Source: Aquibium sp. ELW1220 (GTDB taxonomy: Bacteria; Pseudomonadota; Alphaproteobacteria; Rhizobiales; Rhizobiaceae). Taken from it: a stretch of 45,484 nt of DNA. Below the pieces are notes generated by a model. The model was not told where the DNA came from, searched no databases, and worked only from the letters and a program-made list of their open reading frames with translations. Positions within the stretch are counted from its first letter, which is position 1, and every line of letters starts with the position of its first letter. The position numbers and the translations under genes were made by a program. The DNA is taken from contig NZ_JAOAOQ010000045.1 of NCBI RefSeq assembly GCF_030398385.1, forward strand, positions 1 through 45,484. The letters are read 5' to 3'. Positions 26,511-35,576 of this stretch are shown here, one piece after another.

Positions 26511-27191
26511 TCAGGCGTGGCTCTCGGCGACCGGCTGGCGCTCGGCGAGACGATCGAGCCCCGCCAGCACGAACTGGACATAGGTTTCGATCATGTCCGG
26601 ATCGAGGGGACGGATGGTCGGTCCGTCCACGGCGAAGCGCATGAAGAGGAAGGATCGCGCGCCCATCAGGATGGAGGCGAACGCCTCCAGTTGCCGGTCA
26701 TCGGGCGCGCGAGCGCCGAGGAGCCGCCTCAGCGAACGCTGGTACCCCTGGATCAGCAGGTCGTGATGCAGCTTGAAGGCCGATGGCGCATGCAGAGTCG
26801 CTTCCGACATGACCCGGTAGATGTGCGGGTTCGCAACCAGATAGGCGATGTTGGCGGTGATGCCCCGCCGCTCCATCTCCTCGAGCGTGGGGGCGCCACG
26901 CACTGCTTTTGCAATCGAAGCGACCATTTCGGTGCCGAGCTCTGGGAGCAGGATGTCGAACAGATCCTGCTGCGACTTGAAGTGCAGATAGAACGCGCCG
27001 TGCGCCACCCCGGCCTCGGCCGTGATGCGGGAGATCGAACATCCGGCATAGCCATGCCGTCCCACAATGACGCCGGCGGCATGGACGATCTTCAATCGGG
27101 TTTCGGCGTTGCGCCTGAGCTGCTTTGCGGACGGCTGGCGCGGGCGGCGCTCCCTCGGCTTTCGTGCGTCGGGAGCTTCGATGTCTGTCAT
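26511..27191 (-). CDS. TetR-family regulator of the catabolic operon
   Basis: A 226-residue repressor. The N-terminal helix-turn-helix is RLKIVHAAGVIVGRHGYAG, then ISRITAEAGVAHGAFYLHFKSQQDLF, written here in two parts around the turn. The C-terminal domain would bind a CoA ester or free acid. A basic leader (RKPRERRPRQ) precedes the domain. The start is uncertain: the frame is open to a GTG at 27254, and ATGs at 27230, 27218, 27209 and 27191 are all possible; I report 27191, which has GGAAGG close upstream. It follows the ligase gene within about 70 bases on the same strand, so it is the last gene of the operon and probably its own regulator. Confidence 0.85.
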   Translation of the reverse strand: MTDIEAPDARKPRERRPRQPSAKQLRRNAETRLKIVHAAGVIVGRHGYAGCSISRITAEAGVAHGAFYLHFKSQQDLFDILLPELGTEMVASIAKAVRGAPTLEEMERRGITANIAYLVANPHIYRVMSEATLHAPSAFKLHHDLLIQGYQRSLRRLLGARAPDDRQLEAFASILMGARSFLFMRFAVDGPTIRPLDPDMIETYVQFVLAGLDRLAERQPVAESHA

Positions 27192-27259
27192 GGCCTTCCG
27201 GATCTTCATCTCGATAGGCATAGGTTCCATCACCTGCGATCGCAAGATGACCACGCCCG

Positions 27260-28894
27260 TCAGACGGCTACTTCTCCGGCGATGCGCTTGCGCAACATGT
27301 CCTTTCGGACCTTGCCCGATGCAGTTCTCGGGAAGTCGTCGACATACTCTATTCGCTCCGGGTATTTTTGTCGGGCAAGGCCGGCACCGTCGAGAAAGGC
27401 GGCCATGTCGCGGACGTCCGGACGCGCCGGTCCGGCGGGAATGACGTAGGCGCAGACCGTCTCGCCCAGCCGGGCGTGCGGCATGGAGACGACCGCTGCC
27501 TCGCGAACGGCCTCGTGCCGGTGGAGCGCGTCCTCGATCTCCTTCGCCGACAGGTTCTCGCCGCCCCGGATGATCAGGTCCTTCTTGCGACCGGTCACCA
27601 GTATGCCGTTGCCGTTGACGATACGCCCGATGTCGCCCGTGCGGAAATATCCGTCGGCGTCCAGTGCCCCCTGCCTGTCCGCCGGATCGAGATAGCCGAG
27701 GAACAGCGACGGGCCACGCACGATGATCTCGCCGTCCCCGCCGGCGGGGACGTCGTTGCCTTCGTCGTCGACCACCCGGACCTCGTATCCGACGATCTCG
27801 CCGTCCGTGTCGGCGGCGGCATCGGCGCCGGCGGCTCCCAGATAGCCGAGCGTGACCACGGGTGCTTCCGTCGCCCCGTAGATGCGAAAGGCGCAGCTGT
27901 TGGCAAAGGCGCTGTTGGCGCGACGGATCAGCCCCGGCGGCACCGCTGCGCCGCCGCAGCCGAACACGTTCAGGCTGGGGAGGCGCGAGCCGGCCTTGTC
28001 GGCCGCCTCGATCAGTTCCGCCAGGAAAGGCGTCGCGCCGACCGTGACCGCCACGCCGAAGTCATCGACGAGATCGACGGCTTCCGCGGCATGCCAGCGC
28101 TCCATGAACACCGTTCGGGTTCCGACGACGAGCGGCCATTCGATGCCGTAGGAGAAGCCTGTGACATGGGTCACGGGCGAGGGCATCAGCGTCCAGTCGC
28201 CCCGCCGCAGTTCCCAATGATCGAAACAGGCCTGCATGGCGCGGGCGAGCGTCTCGTGCGTGTGGAGAACCCCCTTCGGTCGCCCGGTCGTGCCGGAGGT
28301 ATACATGATCATCTTGATCGCCTCCGGCCGCTGCACGGGCCAGGGCACCGCGTCGAGGTCTCCGGGTTCGAGGAGTTCCTCGAAGCGTGTCGCACCGGCG
28401 CGCTGCGCGCCGCGGACGACCACGACATGGTCCAGGCCGGGCAGGCGCGGCCGCAGCTTTTCCACCATTTCGGCGAAGCGGACGCCGCGAAATTCCTCCG
28501 GCACGAACAGGATCTTTGCCCCGCAGTCGGCGAGGATCATCTGCAACTCGGCGTCCCGGTAGATCGGAACGACAGGATTGACGACCAGTCCCAGCAGCAC
28601 GCAGGCGATGTCGAGCACCACCGTTTCGGTCCAGTTCGGCAACTGGAAACTGACGACGTCACCCTCCCGCAATCCCATGCGGTGGAGGTTCGCGGCGAGG
28701 TTCCGCGCCTGTGCAAAGGCTTCGCCGGCGGTCAGCCTGTTGTCGCCCTCGACCCACAGCACGACGTCCGGATCGCTTGCCGCCATGTCGCGCGCATCGT
28801 CGGCGATGGTTCGGTTGCGCCAGGCTCCACTGGCGCGGAAACGCGCAACATCGTCCTTTCCATGCGAAACGTTCCAGCGTTCGTCGCGCGCCAT
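27260..28894 (-). CDS. Acyl-CoA ligase, AliA/cyclohexanecarboxylate-type
   Basis: A 544-residue AMP-forming ligase that activates a carboxylic acid to its CoA thioester. Motifs: P-loop MYTSGTTGRPKGVLHTH (about 200), YGATEAP, GYFRTGDIG, GRKKDLIIRGGENLSAKEIE and the C-terminal RTASGKVRKDML with the catalytic lysine. The overall form resembles cyclohexanecarboxylate and medium-chain/aromatic acyl-CoA ligases more than long-chain FadD. The start ATG at 28894 has AGGAG seven bases upstream, overlapping the livF stop. In the operon it follows the importer genes, which suggests that it activates the imported acid. Exact substrate unknown. Confidence 0.9.
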   Translation of the reverse strand: MARDERWNVSHGKDDVARFRASGAWRNRTIADDARDMAASDPDVVLWVEGDNRLTAGEAFAQARNLAANLHRMGLREGDVVSFQLPNWTETVVLDIACVLLGLVVNPVVPIYRDAELQMILADCGAKILFVPEEFRGVRFAEMVEKLRPRLPGLDHVVVVRGAQRAGATRFEELLEPGDLDAVPWPVQRPEAIKMIMYTSGTTGRPKGVLHTHETLARAMQACFDHWELRRGDWTLMPSPVTHVTGFSYGIEWPLVVGTRTVFMERWHAAEAVDLVDDFGVAVTVGATPFLAELIEAADKAGSRLPSLNVFGCGGAAVPPGLIRRANSAFANSCAFRIYGATEAPVVTLGYLGAAGADAAADTDGEIVGYEVRVVDDEGNDVPAGGDGEIIVRGPSLFLGYLDPADRQGALDADGYFRTGDIGRIVNGNGILVTGRKKDLIIRGGENLSAKEIEDALHRHEAVREAAVVSMPHARLGETVCAYVIPAGPARPDVRDMAAFLDGAGLARQKYPERIEYVDDFPRTASGKVRKDMLRKRIAGEVAV

Positions 28895-28904
28895 TTACGT
28901 TCTC

Positions 28905-29618
28905 CTACAACGCCAGATATCGATCCACGAGATCGGGACGATCGTCGAAATCGGCCCATGACCCGCAGAAAACCACTTCGCCGACGTCGAGCAGATACAG
29001 CCGGTCGGAGGTCTCGCGGGCGAAATCGAGGTTCTGTTCGGTGATGATCATCGCCATCCCTTCGGAGCGGCGGATCCGGTTGATGGCGTCGCCGAGTTCA
29101 TCGACGATGACGGGCGCGAGCCCTTCCGCCGGCTCGTCGAGCATCAGCACCTTCGGTCGCGAGACGATCCCGCGCGCGATCGCGACCATCTGCTGCTGGC
29201 CGCCGGAGAGCTGGTAGCCGAGCCTGTCGACGAGCGGCCCGACCATCGGCAGCAGCGCGATGATCTCGTCGAGAGAATAGCAGGCCTTGCCGTCCGCTGC
29301 CGCATGGCAGCCCATCTCGATGTTCTGGGCAACGGTCAGCTTGGGGAAGATGCGCCGGTCTTCGGGGACGAGTGCCAGGCCGCGCCGAGCGCGCACATGT
29401 GTCGCCTCGGTGGAGAGCGGCCGTCCGTCCAGTGCTATCTGCCCGCTGCCGCGCGGACCCGCGTTCAGCAGCGTCTTGAGGAAGGTGCTCTTGCCGGCAC
29501 CGTTGCGGCCGAGCAGTGCCACGCTCTCGCCCGCTGCCAGACGCAAGTCGATGGCGTGGAGGATGTGGCTTTGCCCGTAGAAGGCGTCGAGATGGCTGAC
29601 TTCAAGCATGGCCGGCAT
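28905..29618 (-). CDS. livF: Branched-chain-type ABC importer ATP-binding subunit LivF
   Basis: A 237-residue ATPase. Walker A is GRNGAGKST, the signature is LSGGQQQMVAIARG, Walker B is VLMLDEPAEGL, and the H-loop lies in MIITEQNL. It is the shorter, LivF-type partner without the LivG-specific insert. It powers the importer with LivG. Its start overlaps the livG 3' end by up to 17 bases; an ATG at 29609 is an alternative start. Confidence 0.93.
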   Translation of the reverse strand: MPAMLEVSHLDAFYGQSHILHAIDLRLAAGESVALLGRNGAGKSTFLKTLLNAGPRGSGQIALDGRPLSTEATHVRARRGLALVPEDRRIFPKLTVAQNIEMGCHAAADGKACYSLDEIIALLPMVGPLVDRLGYQLSGGQQQMVAIARGIVSRPKVLMLDEPAEGLAPVIVDELGDAINRIRRSEGMAMIITEQNLDFARETSDRLYLLDVGEVVFCGSWADFDDRPDLVDRYLAL

Positions 29619-30369
29619 TGCGTCCGAGGTAGATTTCGCGAACCAGGGGATTGGCGCGGACCTCGGCGGGCAGACCGCTCACCACCACCTCGCCATAGTG
29701 AAGCACGGAGATGCGCGTGCCGAGCTGGAAGACGACGCCCATGTCGTGCTCGGTCAGAAGCAGGCTGAGACCGTTTTCGCGCACGACCTTGTCGATCAGG
29801 TTGACCGCCGCCTGCCGGTCCGTGGGCGACATGCCAGCGGTCGGCTCGTCCAGCATGAGCAGCTTTGGCCTGAGCGCGAGGTTCATGGCGAGTTCCAGTC
29901 GCTTCCTGTCGCCATGACTCAGCGTTTCAGCCGGTGTCTCTCGCGCTGCCGCGAGGCCGAGCGCGGCAAGCAGGGATTCCGCCTCGTCCGCGACGGTCCT
30001 TGCCGCCGACAGCCGCAGGAGCCCCGCCCATGGCCTCCGTGTCGCCTCGCGGGCCTCGACGGCGACGATGATGTTGTCGAGCGCGGTCATCTCGAGGAAG
30101 ACGCGCGCAACCTGGAACGAGCGGCCGACCCCCGATCTCGTCCGCATGAAGCCCGCCTCGTGCGTGACGTCGCGTCCGTTGAGGCTGATGGTGCCCGCGC
30201 TCGGGCGAGTTTCGCCCGACAGGACCTTGAAGAGGGTCGTCTTGCCGGCGCCGTTCGGCCCGATGACGACATGTCGCTCGCCCTCGCCGAGGTCGAGATC
30301 GACGTTCTTCAGGACCTTGATGCGGCCGTAGTCCTTGAAGATGCCGCGCGCGTCCAGGAGGGTGCTCAT
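29602..30369 (-). CDS. livG: Branched-chain-type ABC importer ATP-binding subunit LivG
   Basis: A 255-residue ATPase with Walker A GPNGAGKTT, the LivG-type insert between TRSGVGRSFQVARVF and the signature (here LSHGDRKRLELAMNL, a degenerate LSGGQ typical of LivG), Walker B LLMLDEPTAGM and the H-loop LLLTEHDM. The ATG at 30369 overlaps the livM stop as ATGA; the longer open frame upstream is the shadow of livM. Works with LivF on the cytoplasmic face. Confidence 0.93.
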   Translation of the reverse strand: MSTLLDARGIFKDYGRIKVLKNVDLDLGEGERHVVIGPNGAGKTTLFKVLSGETRPSAGTISLNGRDVTHEAGFMRTRSGVGRSFQVARVFLEMTALDNIIVAVEAREATRRPWAGLLRLSAARTVADEAESLLAALGLAAARETPAETLSHGDRKRLELAMNLALRPKLLMLDEPTAGMSPTDRQAAVNLIDKVVRENGLSLLLTEHDMGVVFQLGTRISVLHYGEVVVSGLPAEVRANPLVREIYLGRNAGHA

Positions 30370-31364
30370 GCGCGTCCCTCGCGGCGCGGCGAAGAGGGCG
30401 CGCGAACGCGTGCGAGTAGACTGCCGAGCAGTCCAAGCACGCCGCCGGGTACCGACAGCACGACCGCGAGCAGCAGGCCGCCGACCAGCAGGTCGGATAT
30501 GCCGATCAGCGAGCGCGTCGCATAGTCGAGCAGGCCGAAGAGGATGGCGCCCACGGCCGGGCCGAGGAAGAAGGCGCTGCCGCCGAGCAGCGTGAACAGC
30601 AGCGGCATGGTGGAGAAGCTCCAATGTGCCAGTTCGGGCGTGACGATCTGCGCCCATGGCGCGTAGATCGCGCCGGCCAGTGCCGTGATCGAACCCGACA
30701 GGACGAGCGCGATCAATCGCTTGCGGTCGATGTCGATGCCAAGGAAGCTCGCCCGCATCGGGTCCGACTTCACGCCTTGCAGGGATCGGCCGAACCGGTT
30801 GGACCAGAGCACCCACATGAGCGTGACGAGCAGGGCGCAGCTTGCGATGATGAAGTAGTAATAGGCATCGCCGCGGGCGAGGTCCAGCTCGACGAGGCCG
30901 AGGTCGATGATCGGGCGGTTGACCCCGACGAGGCCGTCGTTGCGGCCCAGGAAGTTGAGTTTCATGATGAGGACGTGGACGAGCGCGCCGACCGCGAGCG
31001 TGATGACGGCAAAGTAGACGCCGCTCGCCCGCCGAAGTGCGAGAAGGCCCGTGACGAGGGCGAGCAGGCCACCGCAGCCGGCCGCAGCCAGCAGGATGAC
31101 CACGAAGGGCAGATGGTTCTGCTGCGTGATGAGGTAGCCGGCGCAATAGGCGCCGACGGCGAAGAACATCGCGTTGCCGAAGGAGAGTATCCCGGCCTTG
31201 GCGAAGGCGAGGTTGAAGGCGATGCCGAAGACGACGTTTATCGCGACGACGCCGCTCAGAAAGACGACGCCGCGATTGGCCACGTGCGGCACGATCAGGG
31301 CGCCAGCCACGAGCAGCGCGAGGAGCGAGAAGAAGATGGCCGGACGGACGCGCGCAATGGTCAT
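30366..31364 (-). CDS. livM: Branched-chain-type ABC importer permease LivM
   Basis: A 332-residue membrane protein with about ten helices. Family marks include FNLAFAKAGILSFGNAMFF, AYCAGYLITQQ, GIDIDRKRLIAL and LLGGSAFFLGPAVGA. It pairs with LivH to form the pore. Its ATG overlaps the livH stop as ATGA, and its own stop overlaps livG as ATGA, so the three are translated in a chain. The C-terminus is arginine-rich (SSPRREGRA). Confidence 0.93.
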   Translation of the reverse strand: MTIARVRPAIFFSLLALLVAGALIVPHVANRGVVFLSGVVAINVVFGIAFNLAFAKAGILSFGNAMFFAVGAYCAGYLITQQNHLPFVVILLAAAGCGGLLALVTGLLALRRASGVYFAVITLAVGALVHVLIMKLNFLGRNDGLVGVNRPIIDLGLVELDLARGDAYYYFIIASCALLVTLMWVLWSNRFGRSLQGVKSDPMRASFLGIDIDRKRLIALVLSGSITALAGAIYAPWAQIVTPELAHWSFSTMPLLFTLLGGSAFFLGPAVGAILFGLLDYATRSLIGISDLLVGGLLLAVVLSVPGGVLGLLGSLLARVRAPSSPRREGRA

Positions 31365-32248
31365 GTCGTGGCCTGCCGGCTGAGAAGCCCTTCCGGGCGG
31401 ACGATGAGAACGAGGGCGATGGTGGCGAAGAAGAGCACGCCCGGGTAATTCGGCAGGTAGGTGGCGCTGAGCGCTTCGACGAGGCCGAGGAAGATCGACG
31501 CGACGAACGCTCCCCTGACCGATCCCATGCCGCCGACGATGACGACCCCGAAAGCCTGCAGGATGAAGATCCCGGCGAGATCCGGCGACAGGCTCTGGTT
31601 GGCCACGAGCAGTCCGCCGGCGAGGCCCGCGAGCGCGAAGCCGGTGATCACCGTCCACCGATACACGGAGGAGACGTTGATGCCGACGACGCCTGCCATC
31701 CAGGGGTCGATCGCGATGACCTGCAGGATACGGCCGGCGGAGGTGCGATTGAGGACATAATCGAGGACGAGAAAGACGACGACCCCCGACAGGATCACGA
31801 AGATCGAGAATGTCGGCAAGATCGCGCCGCCGAGGAAGATGACGTCCAGCAGCTCCCTGGGCGGGGAGACGCTGAGATAGTTCAGCCCCCAGATCAGCTT
31901 CACGACGCCATCGCACACGAGCAGAAGGGCATAGGTGGCGATCAGGACGTAGACGCCGTCGACGGATTTCAGTCGCCGGAAGACCAGCGTATCGACGGCC
32001 ACTCCGGTTCCGCCCATCGCAACCGAAGCCACGATGGCCGCGACCAGATAGGCCCAGAGCGGGATGTCCGCGCCGAACATCGACAGAACCGTGTAGGCGA
32101 CATAGCCGCCGATCATGAAGAAACCGCCGTGCGAGAAGTTCAGCACGTGCAGGATGCCGAAGACCAGCGTCAGCCCGGAGGCGACCAGGAAGGTCGCCAT
32201 GGCCCAGATCATCGCATTGAACAGGATAGTGATGAGGTCTCCCGCCAA
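31361..32248 (-). CDS. livH: Branched-chain-type ABC importer permease LivH
   Basis: A 295-residue membrane protein with about eight helices and the LivH marks FGILHVLNFSHGGFFMIGGY, ALAGLAGGLLVANQ and VVIVGGMGSVRGA. The start is a TTG at 32248: GGGAGG lies six bases upstream, and the next in-frame ATG is twelve codons in with no ribosome site. It follows the binding-protein gene by 62 bases. Confidence 0.92.
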   Translation of the reverse strand: MAGDLITILFNAMIWAMATFLVASGLTLVFGILHVLNFSHGGFFMIGGYVAYTVLSMFGADIPLWAYLVAAIVASVAMGGTGVAVDTLVFRRLKSVDGVYVLIATYALLLVCDGVVKLIWGLNYLSVSPPRELLDVIFLGGAILPTFSIFVILSGVVVFLVLDYVLNRTSAGRILQVIAIDPWMAGVVGINVSSVYRWTVITGFALAGLAGGLLVANQSLSPDLAGIFILQAFGVVIVGGMGSVRGAFVASIFLGLVEALSATYLPNYPGVLFFATIALVLIVRPEGLLSRQATT

Positions 32249-32310
32249 GACTTCCTCCCGTCGTGTTGGCGAGGAAGCGCCGGTTGCCGGCGCTCCCGTT
32301 CACGTCTGGC

Positions 32311-33573
32311 TCAGCTGGGCTTGCGCAGTGTCATGGGCTCGCCCGGCGTCGGCGGTTCGATGACGGTGTTGCCGTCCACCTTGACGTAGTCGGTCACCTT
32401 GTAGCCGAGCGGTCCGGATGCGTCGGGCTCGATATAGATGAGTTCGACATCCTTGATCGCCTGGTTGTCCTCGGCGCGCATCAACCGCTTGCCGGTCGCG
32501 GTGTCCCATTCGAGGCCTTTCAGTCCCGCGATGACGGCGTCGGTATCGGACTTGCCGGACTTCTCGATGGCCTTCGCATAGGCGTAGATCCCGGCATGCG
32601 CTTCGGAGACCCAGCCCATCGGCTGCGTGTTGCCGGTCTTCTTGACGTAGTCGTCATAGAGCTGGTCGCTCAGCGGATTGCCCTTGTTGGTCTCGTGATA
32701 CCAGTGGATGCCGGTCCAGTGGCCGGGCGTATCGCCCTTCAGTGCACCCGCGACGATGAACTCGTTGGCGGAGTCCATCAGCACCCGATCCTTGAACAGC
32801 TGGAAGGGCTTGGCCTGCTGGAACAGCGTGACCGAATCGCCGCCATAGGTCGAGTTGTAGATGCCCTGGGCCTGCGAGCGCGCCGCCTGGGTCACGAAGG
32901 TCCGGTAGTCGCCCGCGCCGTAGGGAACGATGATCGGATCGAGGATTTCGGGATCCGCCTTGGCGATTTCGGGGTAGAATTGAAGCAGGCCGTCGACATA
33001 GACCGCCCAGGTCGTGCGGCCATACTCGTGGTCCGGAACGAGCCCGGTCCAGCTCGTGACCTCGGGCTGCCGCTCTGCCATGAGGCGCGCCTGCGCGCGC
33101 ATGCGCATGTAGGGGCCGTCGCCTGGACGAAACACGTGTTCGTTGTAGTTCTCGTGGTTCAGCTTCTCGGTGCCGGCGCCGCAGGTGATGACGACGCCCC
33201 CTTCCTGCGTCATCAGCGGCCCCATCGCGAGCGCCACCGAGGAAGAGATCGTCCCGATCTGCAGATTGGCGCCAAGGCCGATCAGTTCGCGTGCGGCCGC
33301 GCTCGCCTCAGCCGGGTTCGCCCGGTCGTCGCGGATCTCCAGCGCCAGTTGCCGTCCGAGAACGCCCCCGGCTGCGTTGATCTGGTCGACCGCGATCTGG
33401 CAGCCCGAAAGGACGAAGTTGCCGATGAACTCCTGCGGTCCGCTGAGAGCGGTCACGACGCCGATTTTGATCGCGTCGCCCGACTGGGCAAACGCCCGCC
33501 GGTTGATGAAGGGCGCGGCGAGCGACGTCGCCCCCAGCCCTGCAATGACGCCACGTCTGCTGATGCCAGTCAT
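32311..33573 (-). CDS. ABC importer substrate-binding protein, branched-chain/aromatic-acid type
   Basis: A 420-residue periplasmic binding protein of the LivJ-like type I family. The N-terminus is MTGISRRGVIAGLGATSL, a twin-arginine-like signal (SRRGV) with cut after AFA. The mature part opens IKIGVVTALSGPQEFIG, typical of the family, with DQINAAGGVLGRQLALE following. Members in catabolic operons bind aromatic or alicyclic acids rather than leucine; the ligand here is unknown. The start has GGGAGG eight bases upstream. Confidence 0.9.
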   Translation of the reverse strand: MTGISRRGVIAGLGATSLAAPFINRRAFAQSGDAIKIGVVTALSGPQEFIGNFVLSGCQIAVDQINAAGGVLGRQLALEIRDDRANPAEASAAARELIGLGANLQIGTISSSVALAMGPLMTQEGGVVITCGAGTEKLNHENYNEHVFRPGDGPYMRMRAQARLMAERQPEVTSWTGLVPDHEYGRTTWAVYVDGLLQFYPEIAKADPEILDPIIVPYGAGDYRTFVTQAARSQAQGIYNSTYGGDSVTLFQQAKPFQLFKDRVLMDSANEFIVAGALKGDTPGHWTGIHWYHETNKGNPLSDQLYDDYVKKTGNTQPMGWVSEAHAGIYAYAKAIEKSGKSDTDAVIAGLKGLEWDTATGKRLMRAEDNQAIKDVELIYIEPDASGPLGYKVTDYVKVDGNTVIEPPTPGEPMTLRKPS

Positions 33574-33637
33574 GTTTCATCCTCCCATTTCGATGGCCGG
33601 TGCGAGCCAATCCCGAGCCGGCCGTCCACCCGATGCC

Positions 33638-34435
33638 TCAGCGCCCGGTGAATTTCGGCGTGCGTTTGTTGCGGAACGCATCCACCGCCTCGCGATGATC
33701 CGCGCTGACGTTCGAGACAGTCTCGTAGGCGATGCCGGCGTCGAAGGACGCATGCATCGCCTGCTTGAGCTGGAGCGTGGTGGCGACCTTGGTCCAGTTG
33801 ATCGCCTTCAGCGCGCCCGAGGCCAGTCGCTCGGCGAGGCCGTAGACTTCGGAAGCGAGCGTGTCGTGCGCGACGACCTTGGTGATGAGGCCGATCCGTT
33901 CCGCTTCCGTCGCGGTCATCGCCTCGCCTGTCATCAGATAGTATTTCGCCTTGGCGTAACCGATATGCTGCGGCCAGATCACCGCGCCGCCGTCGCCCGC
34001 GACCAGCCCCATCGACACGTGCGGGTCGCCGATCTTGGCCTTGTCGCTGGCAATGATGATGTCGCAGAGAAGCGCGATGGTGGCGCCGAGGCCGATCGCA
34101 TGGCCGTTCATCATGCAGATGATCGGCTTGTCGAGGTCGAGCAGGCTGAAGACGATGTCGCGTGCCTCGCGGCCGGTCGCCTCGAAGGACGCCGGATCGT
34201 CGATCCCGTCCTGCATCCAGTTGATGTCGCCGCCCGCCGAGAAGGCGCGACCGGCGCCCGTCAGCACGATGATGTCGGCATCGTCGTCGTGGCGGACGTC
34301 GTGGAAGATGCGGGACACTTCGCCGTGCAGCACCGCGTCCGTGGCATTCAGCTGATCGGGGCGATCGAGTATCACCGTCAGCACGCGGCCCCGCCTCTCG
34401 CACCGGATCGTCTTGTAGTGGTCGTAGCTCTTCAT
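33638..34435 (-). CDS. Enoyl-CoA hydratase/isomerase-family protein
   Basis: A 265-residue crotonase-fold enzyme expected to hydrate the enoyl-CoA made by the dehydrogenases. Oxyanion-hole segments are AFSAGGDINWM (about 63-73) and HAIGLGATIALLCD (about 105-118). The usual acidic pair is not complete: the second region reads VAGDGGAVIWPQHIG, with Asp where many hydratases have Glu, so an isomerase or hydrolase activity is possible. The ATG at 34435 has GGAGGAGG five bases upstream, which overrules the longer frame. Confidence 0.88.
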   Translation of the reverse strand: MKSYDHYKTIRCERRGRVLTVILDRPDQLNATDAVLHGEVSRIFHDVRHDDDADIIVLTGAGRAFSAGGDINWMQDGIDDPASFEATGREARDIVFSLLDLDKPIICMMNGHAIGLGATIALLCDIIIASDKAKIGDPHVSMGLVAGDGGAVIWPQHIGYAKAKYYLMTGEAMTATEAERIGLITKVVAHDTLASEVYGLAERLASGALKAINWTKVATTLQLKQAMHASFDAGIAYETVSNVSADHREAVDAFRNKRTPKFTGR

Positions 34436-34472
34436 CGGTTCCTCCTCCCGTGTCGGCTCCGCGTCGGCCGCG

Positions 34473-35576
34473 TCAGCCGCGCAGTCTGTCGAAGCGTTCG
34501 GCGTGCCAGTCGGCATCGCCGAACATCGTCTCGCATTGCATCAGGCGTCTGAAGTAGCGGCTGACCTTGAGGTCGTCCGTCATGCCGATGCCGCCGTGCA
34601 GCTGGACCGCCTGCTGGGCCACGAAACGGGCCGAACGGGCGGTGACGATCTTGGCCAGCGCGAAGGCGCGCTTCCTCTCCGGGCCGTCGGCGGAATCGAG
34701 TGCCGCCTCGACGACCGCGCTCGCTTCCTCGGCGGCGAGCAGCATGTCCACCATGCGGTGCTGGAGCACCTGGAATGACGCCAGCGGCATGCCGAACTGG
34801 CGGCGTGTGCGCAGATAGTCGGCGGTTCCCTCGACCAGGATCGGTATCGCGCCGCATGCTTCCGAGCAGACGAGCAGCGCTGCCTCTTCCAGAACAGTCT
34901 CCACGATCGCCGAAGCGTCGGCTCCCGCGTTGAGAACTGCATCCGCCGGGACGGCGACGTGGTCGAGGTGGACGGCGGCGAGCATGCGTCCATCGACAGA
35001 GCGGCTCCGGACAAGCCTGACACCTGGTGCATCCGCCTCGATGGCAACGACGGCCGTGCGGCCTGCGGCGTCGAGCGCGGTCACGAGCAGGATTTTCGCG
35101 CCGGCCGCGTCGAGCACCGGCGCCTTCGCCGCATGGATATGGAACCGGCCGTCCTCTTCCGTCAGGCGGCTCGACGCGAGCGTCCGCTCGAATCCCGCGT
35201 CCGCCTCCTGGTGCATCATCACCGTGACCGACGTGCCGTCCAGCACGCGGGCGAGGAGCAGGCGGGCCTGCGGCGTTCCGAGACGGTCGAGGAGCGGCGC
35301 GGCGATGGCGCCTTGCGAAAGCACCGGCTCGGCCACGAGGCCGCGACCGACTGCTTCCATCACGGCCGCCATTTCCCGCAGTCCCCCGCCCATGCCGCCG
35401 TTCTGCGCACCCACCATGACGGCGAGCCAGCCCTGTCCGGCGATCTCGGCTGCCATGCCGGGGGCGTAGCCCTCCGCGAGACCACGTCCAGCGCGTTCGT
35501 GCGCCTCGCCATAGGCCTGGTCGACCCAGCGGAAGGCGTGTTCGCGAAGTGCGGTCAGATCGTCCAGGCTGGTCAT
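34473..35576 (-). CDS. Acyl-CoA dehydrogenase, PimD-like small subunit
   Basis: A 367-residue flavoprotein of the acyl-CoA dehydrogenase fold, resembling pimeloyl-CoA dehydrogenase small subunits: GWLAVMVGAQNGGMGGGLRE near the N-terminus, TRRQFGMPLASFQVLQHRMVDM, and VQLHGGIGMTDDLKVSRYF near the end. The C-terminal loop reads MTDD where MTDE is usual in this group, and I see no glutamate at either classical catalytic-base position. It probably forms a heteromer with the larger subunit. Its ATG overlaps that gene's stop as ATGA, which fits equimolar assembly. Confidence 0.88.
   Translation of the reverse strand: MTSLDDLTALREHAFRWVDQAYGEAHERAGRGLAEGYAPGMAAEIAGQGWLAVMVGAQNGGMGGGLREMAAVMEAVGRGLVAEPVLSQGAIAAPLLDRLGTPQARLLLARVLDGTSVTVMMHQEADAGFERTLASSRLTEEDGRFHIHAAKAPVLDAAGAKILLVTALDAAGRTAVVAIEADAPGVRLVRSRSVDGRMLAAVHLDHVAVPADAVLNAGADASAIVETVLEEAALLVCSEACGAIPILVEGTADYLRTRRQFGMPLASFQVLQHRMVDMLLAAEEASAVVEAALDSADGPERKRAFALAKIVTARSARFVAQQAVQLHGGIGMTDDLKVSRYFRRLMQCETMFGDADWHAERFDRLRG

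Noticed and set aside
30370-31146. Upstream half of the long frame that ends in livG
   Set aside because: This part overlaps livM out of frame; livG starts at 30369 in an ATGA overlap.
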